From an uncultured Tateyamaria sp. (GTDB lineage: Bacteria > Pseudomonadota > Alphaproteobacteria > Rhodobacterales > Rhodobacteraceae): a DNA stretch of 64,000 bases. Positions 54,274-64,000 of the stretch are shown here, one piece after another. Position 1 is the first letter of the stretch. Each line of letters opens with the position of its first letter. The DNA lies in the NCBI RefSeq assembly GCF_947503415.1, contig NZ_CANNDS010000005.1, positions 124,001 through 188,000 on the forward strand, in the 5' to 3' direction. Both the position numbers and the translations under genes were made by a program. The notes beneath the pieces were generated by a model. That model made no database searches, had not been told where the DNA came from, and saw only the letters and a program-made list of their open reading frames with translations.

Positions 54274-54987
54274 ATGTTCGCGGTTATGAAAACCGGCGGC
54301 AAACAGTACAAAGTTCAATCGGGCGACACGCTCCGCGTTGAAAAACTGGCCGCAAATGCAGGTGACAAAGTCCAATTCAACGAAGTTCTGATGGTCGGTG
54401 GCGACAAGCCCCAGGTCGGATCGCCCGTTGTTGACGGCGCAGGCGTTCAAGCCGAAGTCATCGAACAGATCAAAGGCCCCAAGACGATTAACTTCGTCAA
54501 GCGTCGCCGGAAGCACAGCTCCAAGCGGACCAAGGGTCACCGTCAGCAACTGACGTTGGTGAAGATCACCGACATTCTGGCATCCGGCGCAGACAAGTCC
54601 GGAGTGATGGCTGCTGAAAACGGTGCAGGCTTTGGCGCTGTGATCAGCGATGGCCAGTACGCCAAGAACAAGACACAGCAGAACGAGATGGCGCGCCGCG
54701 TCGTCGAGGGTGAAGCCAACGAGAAGGTTGCAGAGACCAAGCCGAAGAAAGAAGCCAAGAAAGCAGCGCCTAAAAAGGCCGCAGCCGGTGGTGACGATCT
54801 GAAAGAACTGTCGGGTGTTGGCCCCGCACTTGAGAAGAAACTGCACGAAGCGGGTGTGACCACCTTCGCGCAGGTCGCAGCATGGACCCCCGAGGACGTT
54901 GCTGATATGGACGAGAAACTGTCTTTCAAAGGCCGGATCGAGCGTGAAGGCTGGATCGAACAGGCCAAAGAAAAGACTAAAGGCTAA
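54274..54987 (+). CDS. rplU: 50S ribosomal protein L21 with C-terminal helix-hairpin-helix extension
   Basis: 237 aa, more than twice the usual L21 length of about 103. Residues 1-105 are L21 (MFAVMKTGGKQYKV, VKRRRKHSSKRTKGHRQ, LVKITDI). An Ala/Lys/Glu-rich linker (about 130-175) leads to a helix-hairpin-helix-like domain, DLKELSGVGPALEKKLHEAGV, ending at the C terminus. Such extensions occur in Rhodobacteraceae L21. The added domain may bind rRNA or other nucleic acid. The rpmA gene follows after 12 bp. Confidence 0.95.
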   Translation: MFAVMKTGGKQYKVQSGDTLRVEKLAANAGDKVQFNEVLMVGGDKPQVGSPVVDGAGVQAEVIEQIKGPKTINFVKRRRKHSSKRTKGHRQQLTLVKITDILASGADKSGVMAAENGAGFGAVISDGQYAKNKTQQNEMARRVVEGEANEKVAETKPKKEAKKAAPKKAAAGGDDLKELSGVGPALEKKLHEAGVTTFAQVAAWTPEDVADMDEKLSFKGRIEREGWIEQAKEKTKG

Positions 54988-54999
54988 GGAGAGAGACGC

Positions 55000-55269
55000 A
55001 TGGCACATAAAAAAGCAGGCGGTTCATCCCGCAACGGTCGCGACTCTGCCGGCCGCCGTCTTGGCGTGAAACTCTATGGTGGCCAGTCCGCCATCCCCGG
55101 TAACATCATCGTGCGTCAGCGCGGCACCAAGTTTTGGCCAGGTGAAGGCGTGGGCATGGGCAAGGATCACACGATCTTTGCAACCGTCGATGGCGCCGTG
55201 ACCTTCCATAAGGGTCTTAAAAACCGCACGTTTATTTCCGTGCTCCCGGCGGCGGAGGCTGCTGAATAA
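55000..55269 (+). CDS. rpmA: 50S ribosomal protein L27
   Basis: 89 aa. The N terminus [16 protein letters not shown] is that of L27, which reaches the peptidyl-transferase centre. [10 protein letters not shown] and [13 protein letters not shown] follow. GGAGAGA lies 5-10 nt upstream of the ATG. It is in the rplU-rpmA operon and ends 29 bp before a strong terminator. Confidence 0.98.
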   Translation: MAHKKAGGSSRNGRDSAGRRLGVKLYGGQSAIPGNIIVRQRGTKFWPGEGVGMGKDHTIFATVDGAVTFHKGLKNRTFISVLPAAEAAE

Positions 55270-55298
55270 GCCGTACCCAGAGGGTTTTGACAAAATCA

Positions 55299-55327
55299 GG
55301 GATCGGCGGAAACGCCGGTCCCTTTTT
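55299..55327 (+). terminator. Rho-independent terminator after rpmA
   Basis: GGGATCGGCG-GAAA-CGCCGGTCCC (10 bp including one G-U pair), directly followed by TTTTT. The GAAA tetraloop and T-run make it a strong terminator for the rplU-rpmA transcript. Confidence 0.92.
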
Positions 55328-55361
55328 CGTTTCCGCCCCCGCCACAAGCGAGGATGGTCTG

Positions 55362-55865
55362 ATGACTGACCACATGACAACAGAACGCCTGACCTTACGC
55401 GCGCCTCGGACTGAGGACGCGGCAGCCATCGCGTCGATGGTTGGCGATCTGGAGGTATCGCGTTGGCTGACGCGCGTACCCCACCCATACGCATTACAAG
55501 ATGCGCAGGAGTTCATTAGTCGTGTCGCAGTCGGCGGCGGCAACACTTTTGCAATCTGTGTGGGCACGCAAGTGGTGGGCTGTATTGGAACCGAAGTTCA
55601 GCTTGGCTATTGGCTGGGCAAGAACCATTGGGGCCGCGGCTATGCCTCAGAGGCGGCGCACGCGATGGTGCAACGCCACTTCGCACAAGGTCATGCTGAG
55701 TTGCAAAGTGGATATTTTGTGGAAAACGCGGCCTCGCGTCACGTGTTAGAAAAACTGGGATTCGTGCGTACGTCGCAAGAGCAATCGCGAAGCCCTGCGA
55801 CCGGTGACTGCCACGTGCTGCAACGTATGGTTTTGACTCAGGATATGTGGAAGGCGCAGGCATGA
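55362..55865 (+). CDS. GNAT-family N-acetyltransferase
   Basis: 167 aa from the ATG at 55362 (MTDHMTTERLTL). It is a RimJ/RimL-like acetyltransferase: TERLTLRAPRTEDA at the start, YWLGKNHWGRGYASEAAHAMV as the acetyl-CoA-binding region, and ENAASRHVLEKLGFV near the end. The substrate is unknown; protein N-termini are common for the family. Its TGA overlaps the next ATG (ATGA). Confidence 0.9.
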   Translation: MTDHMTTERLTLRAPRTEDAAAIASMVGDLEVSRWLTRVPHPYALQDAQEFISRVAVGGGNTFAICVGTQVVGCIGTEVQLGYWLGKNHWGRGYASEAAHAMVQRHFAQGHAELQSGYFVENAASRHVLEKLGFVRTSQEQSRSPATGDCHVLQRMVLTQDMWKAQA

Positions 55866-56413
55866 ACACGTCCTCCAAACCCGAGCTGCGCGGCCCTCGC
55901 GTCTTGTTGCGGGACGTGGTCCCCGGTGATGTCGACGCGCGGTTCGCGTTGGGCAACACCCCCGACATCATCAAGATGTTTGGGGGCGACCCGACGCAAG
56001 TGCGCGACATCACCCGGGATGCGGCCGAGGCTTGGGTGACCGCCCAGAAGACGGAACCGTATGCGTGGGTAATCGAAGTGGCGGATCGGCTTCTCGGTGC
56101 CGTCCGTCTGCACACGCTCAATCCGGCGGACAAACGGGCGCAGATTGCCATAGGCATCCTTGACCCAAGCGCCTTGGGCAAGGGCTTTGGCACGGAAGCG
56201 ATGCAGGTCTTGGCCCGGCACGCCTTTGAGACGATGGGGATGCACCGGCTAGGTTGCCGCGTACTGGCCTTCAATGATCGTGCGATTGCCTCTTACGAGA
56301 AGGTGGGCTTTGTCGTGGAAGGGCGCGAGCGCGAAGCGGCCTTGATCGGTCAGGAGTGGCATGATGATTTGATCATGGGCCTTTTGGACCGCGATCTTGT
56401 CCGGCTGACATGA
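55862..56413 (+). CDS. GNAT-family N-acetyltransferase
   Basis: 183 aa from the ATG at 55862, coupled to the previous gene. Motifs are RGPRVLLRDVVPGDVDARF, AIGILDPSALGKGFGTEAMQVL (acetyl-CoA loop) and NDRAIASYEKVGFV. Probably RimJ/L-type. It overlaps the LysE-type exporter gene by 4 bp. Confidence 0.9.
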   Translation: MNTSSKPELRGPRVLLRDVVPGDVDARFALGNTPDIIKMFGGDPTQVRDITRDAAEAWVTAQKTEPYAWVIEVADRLLGAVRLHTLNPADKRAQIAIGILDPSALGKGFGTEAMQVLARHAFETMGMHRLGCRVLAFNDRAIASYEKVGFVVEGREREAALIGQEWHDDLIMGLLDRDLVRLT

Positions 56414-57012
56414 CGGTTGCGGCCATGTCCTTTGCTGTGTTTGCCGCCAGTCAGGTCGGCACGCCGGGACCGGCCAACATGGCGCTGCTGGCCACAGGTG
56501 CGCGCTACGGATTTCGTGCAGCACTGCCTTTTGTGGCAGGCGTTGCCTTGGGCAAGCAATTTGTAATCTGGCCTGTCGGTTTTGGCCTTATGCAGTTGGC
56601 AGAGCAGGGCCCGTGGATCTTCGAGACACTCAAGTGGGTGTCGGCCGCGTACATTATCTGGTTGGCCTGGAAGGTGTCGCAACTGCGATTGGGTCCATCC
56701 GATCATGCGCCAAGGGCCCCCGGCTTCATGGCTGGATTGATCGTTCATCCGCTCAACCCCAAGGCCTGGGCAATGATCGTGGCGGGATTTACCAGCTTCG
56801 TGACGCCCGGCACGGACCCCGTTATCGCAACGGCAACCATTGGCGGGATACTGCTGGCCACGCAGGTGGTTTTGCACCCGTTGTGGACACTTGCCGGTGA
56901 TCGCATCGCGCGCACCCTCGTAGGAACGCGCGCGGAACCCTATCTGATGTATACCCTTGCGGCCCTGACGGTCGCATCGGTTCTATTTGTTCTGTTCGGA
57001 GGAGGGACATGA
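56410..57012 (+). CDS. LysE/RhtB-family exporter
   Basis: 200 aa with six hydrophobic segments. The family motif near the N terminus is SQVGTPGPANMALLATGARYG. The central HPLNPKAWAMIVAGFTSFV is also typical. It exports amino acids or related small molecules; the substrate is unknown. It is embedded between acetyltransferase genes with 4-bp overlaps on both sides. Confidence 0.9.
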   Translation: MTVAAMSFAVFAASQVGTPGPANMALLATGARYGFRAALPFVAGVALGKQFVIWPVGFGLMQLAEQGPWIFETLKWVSAAYIIWLAWKVSQLRLGPSDHAPRAPGFMAGLIVHPLNPKAWAMIVAGFTSFVTPGTDPVIATATIGGILLATQVVLHPLWTLAGDRIARTLVGTRAEPYLMYTLAALTVASVLFVLFGGGT

Positions 57013-57551
57013 CGATGGAGATGGAAAAGATTGTGACCCAGAATGTGATCGAGACCGACCGCTTTGTGCTGCGCCCGTTGCGGCGGTCCGACCTAGGCCT
57101 GATCGAGATGTATGCCGGTGACAAGCGTGTCGCTTGCAACACACAAACCATCCCGCATCCGCTTCCGCCCGGAACAATCGAAGCTTTTGTCGCCCGTGCC
57201 ATGGCGGACGAACGGGACGAGGATGTGTGGGCCATGGACGGCCACAAAGCCGGCGGGTCCGAAGTGATGGGACTTATTTCCCTGACCCGGATGGACCGGA
57301 ACCAGTCAGAGGTCGGGTATTGGGTCGCGCCGCATTTCTGGAATACGGGCCTTGCATCCGACGCGGTGCAGGCGCTGGTCGAAGCAAACCCGATGGGCAA
57401 CGCCACCATGTTCGCGAGCGTGTTTCAGGACAATCCGGCTTCGGCCCGTGTGCTGACCCATTGCGGGTTCGAGTACCTGGGCGATGCCGAGGGGTTCTCG
57501 GTTGCACGTGATGCTGCGGTACCCACGTGGACTTATAGCCGCAAACTCTGA
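57009..57551 (+). CDS. GNAT-family N-acetyltransferase
   Basis: 180 aa. Motifs are ETDRFVLRPLRRSDLGLIEMY, VGYWVAPHFWNTGLASDAVQAL and DNPASARVLTHCGFEYLG. It is the third acetyltransferase of this operon and starts inside the exporter gene's stop (ATGA). A GC-rich hairpin without a T-run (57554-57572) lies between it and obgE, just ahead of the obgE ribosome site. Confidence 0.9.
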   Translation: MTMEMEKIVTQNVIETDRFVLRPLRRSDLGLIEMYAGDKRVACNTQTIPHPLPPGTIEAFVARAMADERDEDVWAMDGHKAGGSEVMGLISLTRMDRNQSEVGYWVAPHFWNTGLASDAVQALVEANPMGNATMFASVFQDNPASARVLTHCGFEYLGDAEGFSVARDAAVPTWTYSRKL

Positions 57552-57577
57552 TTGCGGGGGGCGTGCCCCCGCGCTAG

Positions 57578-59715
<2,138 letters not shown>

Positions 59716-59790
59716 TCTTCTTCTGACTATAAATACCACCGCCGGAGGCACCAAAGTCATTTGATGCACCGCCTGCAAAGGACGCGACAT

Positions 59791-61056
59791 ATGAAAGACT
59801 TCGCTGACATCCCCGCCCTCATGGCTGACATCGGGTCCCGCGCCAAGGCGGCCTCCGCCAAGCTGGCATTTGCCAGTGCCGAGCGCAAGCATGCGGCCTT
59901 GATCAGCGCTGCCGAACATGTCTGGAAAAACCGTGAGGCGATCATTGTTGCCAACGGGAAAGATATGGAGTTCGGGCGGAACAAGGGTTTGTCGGATGCG
60001 ATGATGGACCGCCTGCGCCTTGATGAGGATCGCATTCAGGGCATCGTCGATGGCCTGCGTGCGGTGGCGGAACAGGCTGATCCAGTGGGCGAAGTGCTGG
60101 CTGAGTGGACGCAGCCCACGGGTCTGAACATCCAACGCGTGCGCACACCTTTGGGCGTCATCGGTGTGATCTATGAAAGCCGTCCGAACGTGACCGCAGA
60201 CGCAGGTGCGCTGTGTCTGAAGGCTGGAAACGCAGTGATCCTGCGCGGGGGATCAGAAAGTTTCCATTCCTCCGGAGCGATCCATGCCGCGCTGCAAGCA
60301 GGATTGCGTGACGCGGACCTGCCCGAGGATGCGATCCAGTTGGTGCCGACGCGCGACCGAGCGGCGGTCAGTGAGATGCTGACTATGACCGACACAATCG
60401 ATGTGATCGTGCCCCGAGGCGGCAAAGGGCTCGTGGGGCTGGTCCAACGCGAGGCGCGTGTGCCTGTTTTCGCCCATCTCGAAGGCATCGTGCACATTTA
60501 CATCGACAAGGATGCAGATCCGGAAAAGGTGCTCCAAGTAGTACTGAACGCCAAGACGCGACGGACAGGGATCTGTGGCGCAGCGGAGTGCTTGTTGATC
60601 CATCAGAACGTGGCCACAACCATCGGTCGGGGCGTCGTCAAGGCGCTGATGGATGCCGGTGTTCGGGTGCATGCTGACATAGCGCTGCAAAACATCGATG
60701 GTGTATTGGCCGCTACGGACGGTGACTGGGGCAAGGAATACCTCGACATGGACATCGCCGCAAAAGTGGTGCCCGACATCGACGGCGCCATCGCGCATAT
60801 TCGCACGCACGGCTCAAATCATACCGATTGCATCCTGACCGAAGACGCTGATGCGGCGACACAATTCTTCAACCAACTGGACAGCGCGATCCTGATGCAC
60901 AACGCCTCCACCCAGTTTGCAGATGGTGGCGAGTTTGGCATGGGGGCCGAGATTGGCATTGCCACGGGAAAAATGCACGCGCGCGGACCGGTAGGTGCTG
61001 CTCAGCTCACGAGTTTCAAGTATCTGGTGCGTGGCGACGGGACCGTGCGCGCCTAA
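59791..61056 (+). CDS. proA: Gamma-glutamyl phosphate reductase
   Basis: 421 aa from the ATG at 59791, with AAGGA 8 nt upstream. An aldehyde-dehydrogenase-fold enzyme with the nucleotide-binding region [25 protein letters not shown] and the catalytic Cys in [25 protein letters not shown] is at the C terminus. It reduces gamma-glutamyl phosphate made by ProB to glutamate semialdehyde. Its last 4 bp overlap the tail of the convergent chpT gene. Confidence 0.97.
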   Translation: MKDFADIPALMADIGSRAKAASAKLAFASAERKHAALISAAEHVWKNREAIIVANGKDMEFGRNKGLSDAMMDRLRLDEDRIQGIVDGLRAVAEQADPVGEVLAEWTQPTGLNIQRVRTPLGVIGVIYESRPNVTADAGALCLKAGNAVILRGGSESFHSSGAIHAALQAGLRDADLPEDAIQLVPTRDRAAVSEMLTMTDTIDVIVPRGGKGLVGLVQREARVPVFAHLEGIVHIYIDKDADPEKVLQVVLNAKTRRTGICGAAECLLIHQNVATTIGRGVVKALMDAGVRVHADIALQNIDGVLAATDGDWGKEYLDMDIAAKVVPDIDGAIAHIRTHGSNHTDCILTEDADAATQFFNQLDSAILMHNASTQFADGGEFGMGAEIGIATGKMHARGPVGAAQLTSFKYLVRGDGTVRA

Positions 61057-61646
61057 AAGCGGATGGAAAGACGCTCTGGCGCAATGTCGGTCTGCAATTT
61101 GCGTTGAGCATCCGGTGCCACCGAGGCCAACAGCGCAAATTGCACATGCGCCGGCGCCAGTTCGTCCACCTCTTTGCCAGCCAGCAATCCCCACAGGCCC
61201 TGATCGACGCTTTGCTTGGCCGAGTGACCGCTGATGTCCCAGCGGCCGTCCACACAGGTCACTTCTATCCGGCCACCATAGGGCAAGCTGGTTTCCAGAC
61301 ATTGTACTGCCAGAAACGCCATGCGCACCGCCCAGCGGGGCTGTGGGTCAAGCGGGCCATACGCGACTTGCAGGCGACCCCCATGCATGCTGTCGGACAG
61401 GATTGAGACAACCTCCGCCCGGCCAAGTGACTGGTCGCTTGCAGCGCCATAGGCGATGCGAAAGAACCGGATACGCGCGCTTGCATTTCCAACGCTTTCC
61501 GAGATCAGCTCAAGCTCAGGCCCTTCGCGCGCATCAGACATCCCCAGCAGTTCGAGCCCGTTGTTGATCGCCCCGATAGGCGATATGAGGTCGTGACAGA
61601 TGCGACTGCCGATGAGCGCGGCAAGATTGATATTACTTTGGCCCAT
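61053..61646 (-). CDS. chpT: Histidine phosphotransferase ChpT
   Basis: 197 aa. The N-terminal dimerisation and phosphotransfer helices carry the phospho-acceptor His18 in [21 protein letters not shown]. The C-terminal half is a degenerate ATPase-like domain. ChpT relays phosphate from CckA to CtrA (and CpdR) in alphaproteobacteria. In Rhodobacteraceae this pathway controls motility, gene-transfer agents and cell-cycle-linked traits. Location beside proA is typical of the group as I know it. Confidence 0.93.
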   Translation of the reverse strand: MGQSNINLAALIGSRICHDLISPIGAINNGLELLGMSDAREGPELELISESVGNASARIRFFRIAYGAASDQSLGRAEVVSILSDSMHGGRLQVAYGPLDPQPRWAVRMAFLAVQCLETSLPYGGRIEVTCVDGRWDISGHSAKQSVDQGLWGLLAGKEVDELAPAHVQFALLASVAPDAQRKLQTDIAPERLSIRF

Positions 61647-61684
61647 GAGTGGCCCCCCAATTGAGAGATGGAAATGGCCCTGTC

Positions 61685-61867
61685 ATGGAAGATCTGAACG
61701 CCATTCTGGCCCCCGGGATGTTAGTGCGTCATCCCCAGTACGCGGACTGGGGCATCGGACAGGTCCAGAGCAACATTGCAGCCAAGATCACCGTGAATTT
61801 TCCCAATGAGGGCAAGGTGGTGATTGATGGGACGCGTATTGCGCTGGTTCCGGTCTTTGATGCCTGA
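61685..61867 (+). CDS. DUF3553 small protein
   Basis: 60 aa from the ATG at 61685. The whole protein is one small beta domain with the pattern PGMLVRHPQYADWGIGQVQS, then VNFPNEGKVVI. It resembles the CarD/TRCF-interaction-type or Tudor-like fold described for DUF3553. It is divergent from chpT by 38 bp. Function unknown. Confidence 0.85.
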   Translation: MEDLNAILAPGMLVRHPQYADWGIGQVQSNIAAKITVNFPNEGKVVIDGTRIALVPVFDA

Positions 61868-61962
61868 ACATCCTTTCCGAATTCTTAACGTGATGCAACC
61901 ACAGGTCGCATTCATGATCGCCTCTCTACCCAATTGATTGCAATGCCGCTACACGACCTGCG

Positions 61963-62724
61963 ATGAGCCTGACCCAAGACCCGAAATTCCGCGTGGCACT
62001 TGCACGGACCGCCGAAGACCTGCGGGCTGCACAGGCATTGCGCTACGATGTGTTTGTCCGAGAACTGGGTGGATCGGGCGGTATGGTAGATCACGAAGTG
62101 GGTCTGGAGCAGGACCGTTTTGATCCTTTTTTTGATCATCTGCTGTTGCATGACGATGCAGCCGGGCAGGTTGTCGGGGTCTACCGCATGCTGCGAGAGG
62201 CGCAGGCCGAGGCCGCGGGGCAATTCTATTCCGAAGACGAATATGATGTATCACCCTTGCGGGCGACCGGACGGCGTTTGCTGGAGCTTGGTCGCAGCTG
62301 CGTACATCATGAATATCGTGGTGGCCCGGCGATGTATCACTTGTGGAATGGTCTGGCAGGTTATGTCGCCGCACATCAGATCGACATCATGTTTGGCGTG
62401 GCCTCGTTCCATGGCACGGACGTTCAGGCACTGGCGCAACCTCTGTCATTGCTCCACCACCGCCATCTGGCGCCCGAAGCTCTGCGCGTGCGTGCGCGAC
62501 CGCCGCACGGGGTCGCTATGGACATCCTGACCGAAGACCGGATTGACCGTCGGGCCGCAATGGTGGATGTGCCCGCGCTTATTAAGGCGTATTTGCGGTT
62601 GGGCGGCGTCGTGGGCGAGGGTGCCTATATCGACCAAGCGTTCAATACTGTCGATGTCTGCCTGATCATGGACACTGCCGCCATGTCTGACCGTCAAAAG
62701 CGCATTTACGGAGCAAAGCCATGA
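61963..62724 (+). CDS. olsB: L-ornithine N-alpha-acyltransferase (OlsB)
   Basis: 253 aa, GNAT-type acyltransferase. Typical segments are LRYDVFVRELGG, the acidic FDHLLLHD strand, LELGRSCVHHEYRGG, and the FGVASFHGTDVQALAQPLSLLHHRH region. It transfers a 3-hydroxyacyl group from ACP to ornithine, making lyso-ornithine lipid. The stop overlaps the olsA start by 4 bp, which confirms the pair. Confidence 0.92.
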   Translation: MSLTQDPKFRVALARTAEDLRAAQALRYDVFVRELGGSGGMVDHEVGLEQDRFDPFFDHLLLHDDAAGQVVGVYRMLREAQAEAAGQFYSEDEYDVSPLRATGRRLLELGRSCVHHEYRGGPAMYHLWNGLAGYVAAHQIDIMFGVASFHGTDVQALAQPLSLLHHRHLAPEALRVRARPPHGVAMDILTEDRIDRRAAMVDVPALIKAYLRLGGVVGEGAYIDQAFNTVDVCLIMDTAAMSDRQKRIYGAKP

Positions 62725-63578
62725 ACATGACATGGGACGGCGCGCCACCGCCCGAACATGTCGCGTGGGGACCAACGGCCTTTTTACGCATTGTGTGGCG
62801 CGGACTCGGGATTGGCTTGATTGTAGTCGTTGGGTTGGCGCTTTTGTTTGCATTGCGTGTGATCGAACGCCCGCTTTTCGGGTTGGCACGGCCGTGGACG
62901 CCGTGGATCACGCAAGTTGTGTGTCGCCTGTCCCTATTCTGGTTGGGTCTGTCTTACGTCCGGACCGGGACGCCGATGAAGGGTCAGGGCGCAATTGTCG
63001 CCAACCATTCCAGCTGGCTGGACATCTTCGTTCTGAACGCGGCCGACCGTGTTTATTTCGTCTCCAAGTCCGAGGTGGCCGGGTGGCCGGGCATTGGCAC
63101 CCTCGCCAAGGCCACCGGCACTTTGTTCATTGCCCGCGATCCACGGGCCGCCAAAGTTCAGACGGAGCTGTTTCAGGACCGTCTTCTGGCAGGGCAACGG
63201 TTGCTGTTTTTTCCCGAAGGCACCAGCACCGATGGGCAACGTGTTCTGCCCTTCAAGACCACGCTTTTCGCTTCGTTCTTTGCGGAAGATTTGCGACCGC
63301 ATCTGTCGATCCAGCCGGTGACCGTCGTCTACCACGCACCTGCGGGGTGGGATGCGCGGACCTATGGATGGTGGGGGGACATGGAGTTTGGCACGCATTT
63401 GCTGGCAACCCTCGCCTTGCCGAAACAAGGGAGTGTCGAAGTAATCTATCACAGCCCTTTGCCGGTCATAGATTTTGCCAACCGCAAGTCCCTCGCGGCT
63501 GGTGCGGAAGATCGGGTGCGGTCGAGCCATACGCCGTCAGCAAGTGCGACAACCTCGAAAGGCAATTCGTCGAATTGA
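62721..63578 (+). CDS. olsA: 1-acyl-glycerol-3-phosphate / lyso-ornithine lipid O-acyltransferase (OlsA)
   Basis: 285 aa. An N-terminal membrane helix (about 30-55) precedes the PlsC domain, with catalytic NHSSWLD (HX4D) near 94-100 and the substrate motif FPEGTSTDG near 168-176. It acylates lyso-ornithine lipid from OlsB and may also make phosphatidic acid. It is translationally coupled to olsB. A 280-bp gap with no gene I can support separates it from rpsB. Confidence 0.92.
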   Translation: MNMTWDGAPPPEHVAWGPTAFLRIVWRGLGIGLIVVVGLALLFALRVIERPLFGLARPWTPWITQVVCRLSLFWLGLSYVRTGTPMKGQGAIVANHSSWLDIFVLNAADRVYFVSKSEVAGWPGIGTLAKATGTLFIARDPRAAKVQTELFQDRLLAGQRLLFFPEGTSTDGQRVLPFKTTLFASFFAEDLRPHLSIQPVTVVYHAPAGWDARTYGWWGDMEFGTHLLATLALPKQGSVEVIYHSPLPVIDFANRKSLAAGAEDRVRSSHTPSASATTSKGNSSN

Positions 63579-63858
63579 CGTTTTCCCGCGCGGTGCATCG
63601 TTATTTGGGGCACAGCCCCGTTTCGCGAACGCCCGGAGACATCTTAGGCCCGAAAAGAGGGGCGCTGTCCGGCATAGGTGAGGACTTGGCTTTGGGGGCT
63701 TGTCATTCAGCGAACACTGCCGTAAAGCCCGCGCATTAATCCGCAGTTCGGGGCGGGCAGATGGGGGAGACATCCCCAGATGTCCACCGGTTGGTGGGTC
63801 CTTTGATCGGGCGCACTGATACCCCGGACGAGGCGAAAACCGGAAAAGGATAAAGCAC

Positions 63859-64000
63859 ATGGCTCTTCCCGAGTTCTCCATGCGCCAGCTGCTGGAAGCA
63901 GGCGTACACTTTGGTCACCAGACACAGCGCTGGAACCCGCGCATGTCGCCCTTCATCTATGGCGCACGCAACGGCATCCACATCATGGACCTGACGCAGA
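63859..64000 (+). CDS. rpsB: 30S ribosomal protein S2 (5' part)
   Basis: The first 47 codons are visible and the gene runs off the right edge. [21 protein letters not shown] and [12 protein letters not shown] are the strongly conserved S2 N terminus. AAAAGGA lies about 9 nt upstream of the ATG. The 280-bp leader may hold translational control of the rpsB-tsf operon, but no defined motif was recognised. Confidence 0.96.
   Translation, partial: MALPEFSMRQLLEAGVHFGHQTQRWNPRMSPFIYGARNGIHIMDLTQ

Noticed and set aside
54136-55008. 290-codon open frame antisense to rplU
   Set aside because: It covers an unquestionable ribosomal protein gene; its Phe/Leu/Cys richness is the mirror of Lys/Ala/Glu codons.

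Overview
The window is a chromosome segment of an alphaproteobacterium, most likely a Rhodobacteraceae (Roseobacter-group) member. This is inferred from high G+C, ribosomal protein L21 with a long C-terminal extension beside L27, the rplU-rpmA-GNAT-obgE-proB-proA-chpT order, an IalB-family protein, DUF3553, ornithine-lipid genes olsB-olsA upstream of rpsB, and a typical roseobacter liv transporter. No species can be named from the sequence alone.

Region 1 (1-20.4 kb, minus strand) is a tightly coupled biosynthetic operon. In transcription order it encodes a 201-aa helical protein of unknown function, a sedolisin (S53) peptidase with an unusual helical insert, and four NRPS proteins: C-A-NMT-PCP, C-A-PCP, C-A-NMT-PCP-E and C-A-PCP. 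A further protein of unknown function runs off the left edge. Neighbouring genes overlap by 4 bp (ATGA) or lie 2-80 bp apart. By eye the four A-domain codes suggest a Gln/Ser-like residue, beta-alanine, a Val-like residue and an Ile/Val-like residue. Residues 1 and 3 would be N-methylated and residue 3 epimerised. No thioesterase, MbtH protein, PPTase or exporter is visible in the window.

Region 2 (20.7-31.2 kb) is mostly housekeeping and envelope: tRNA-Arg(CCG), a cyclic-nucleotide phosphodiesterase/nucleotidase, a divergent murein hydrolase / L,D-transpeptidase pair, an lpxD-acyl carrier protein-ketosynthase operon, an IalB-family secreted protein, a candidate anti-Shine-Dalgarno small RNA, a HerA/DUF853 ATPase and a Dabb protein.

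Region 3 (31.2-38 kb, minus) is a complete branched-chain-amino-acid-type ABC transporter operon (binding protein, livG, livF, livH, livM). Two small secreted proteins are inserted between its subunits and a DUF2306 membrane protein is coupled to its end. A PQQ-type sugar dehydrogenase, a glyoxalase-like protein and a small methyltransferase operon follow (38-41.6 kb).

Region 4 (41.7-50 kb) is an accessory island and the most novel part. It has a cytoplasmic-looking subtilase, a PAP2/vanadium-haloperoxidase-fold protein that begins with nine perfect Ser-Ala-Tyr repeats, a winged-helix/TPR regulator and an unknown protein, all on the minus strand. Across a 554-bp divergent gap lie two paralogous unknown proteins on the plus strand. 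It is bounded by tRNA-Ser(CGA).

Region 5 (50.2-64 kb, plus) has two tandem DUF2059 proteins, two tandem AraC-type paralogues, then the conserved core: rplU, rpmA, three GNATs with a LysE exporter, obgE, proB, proA, chpT (minus), a DUF3553 protein, olsB, olsA and the start of rpsB.
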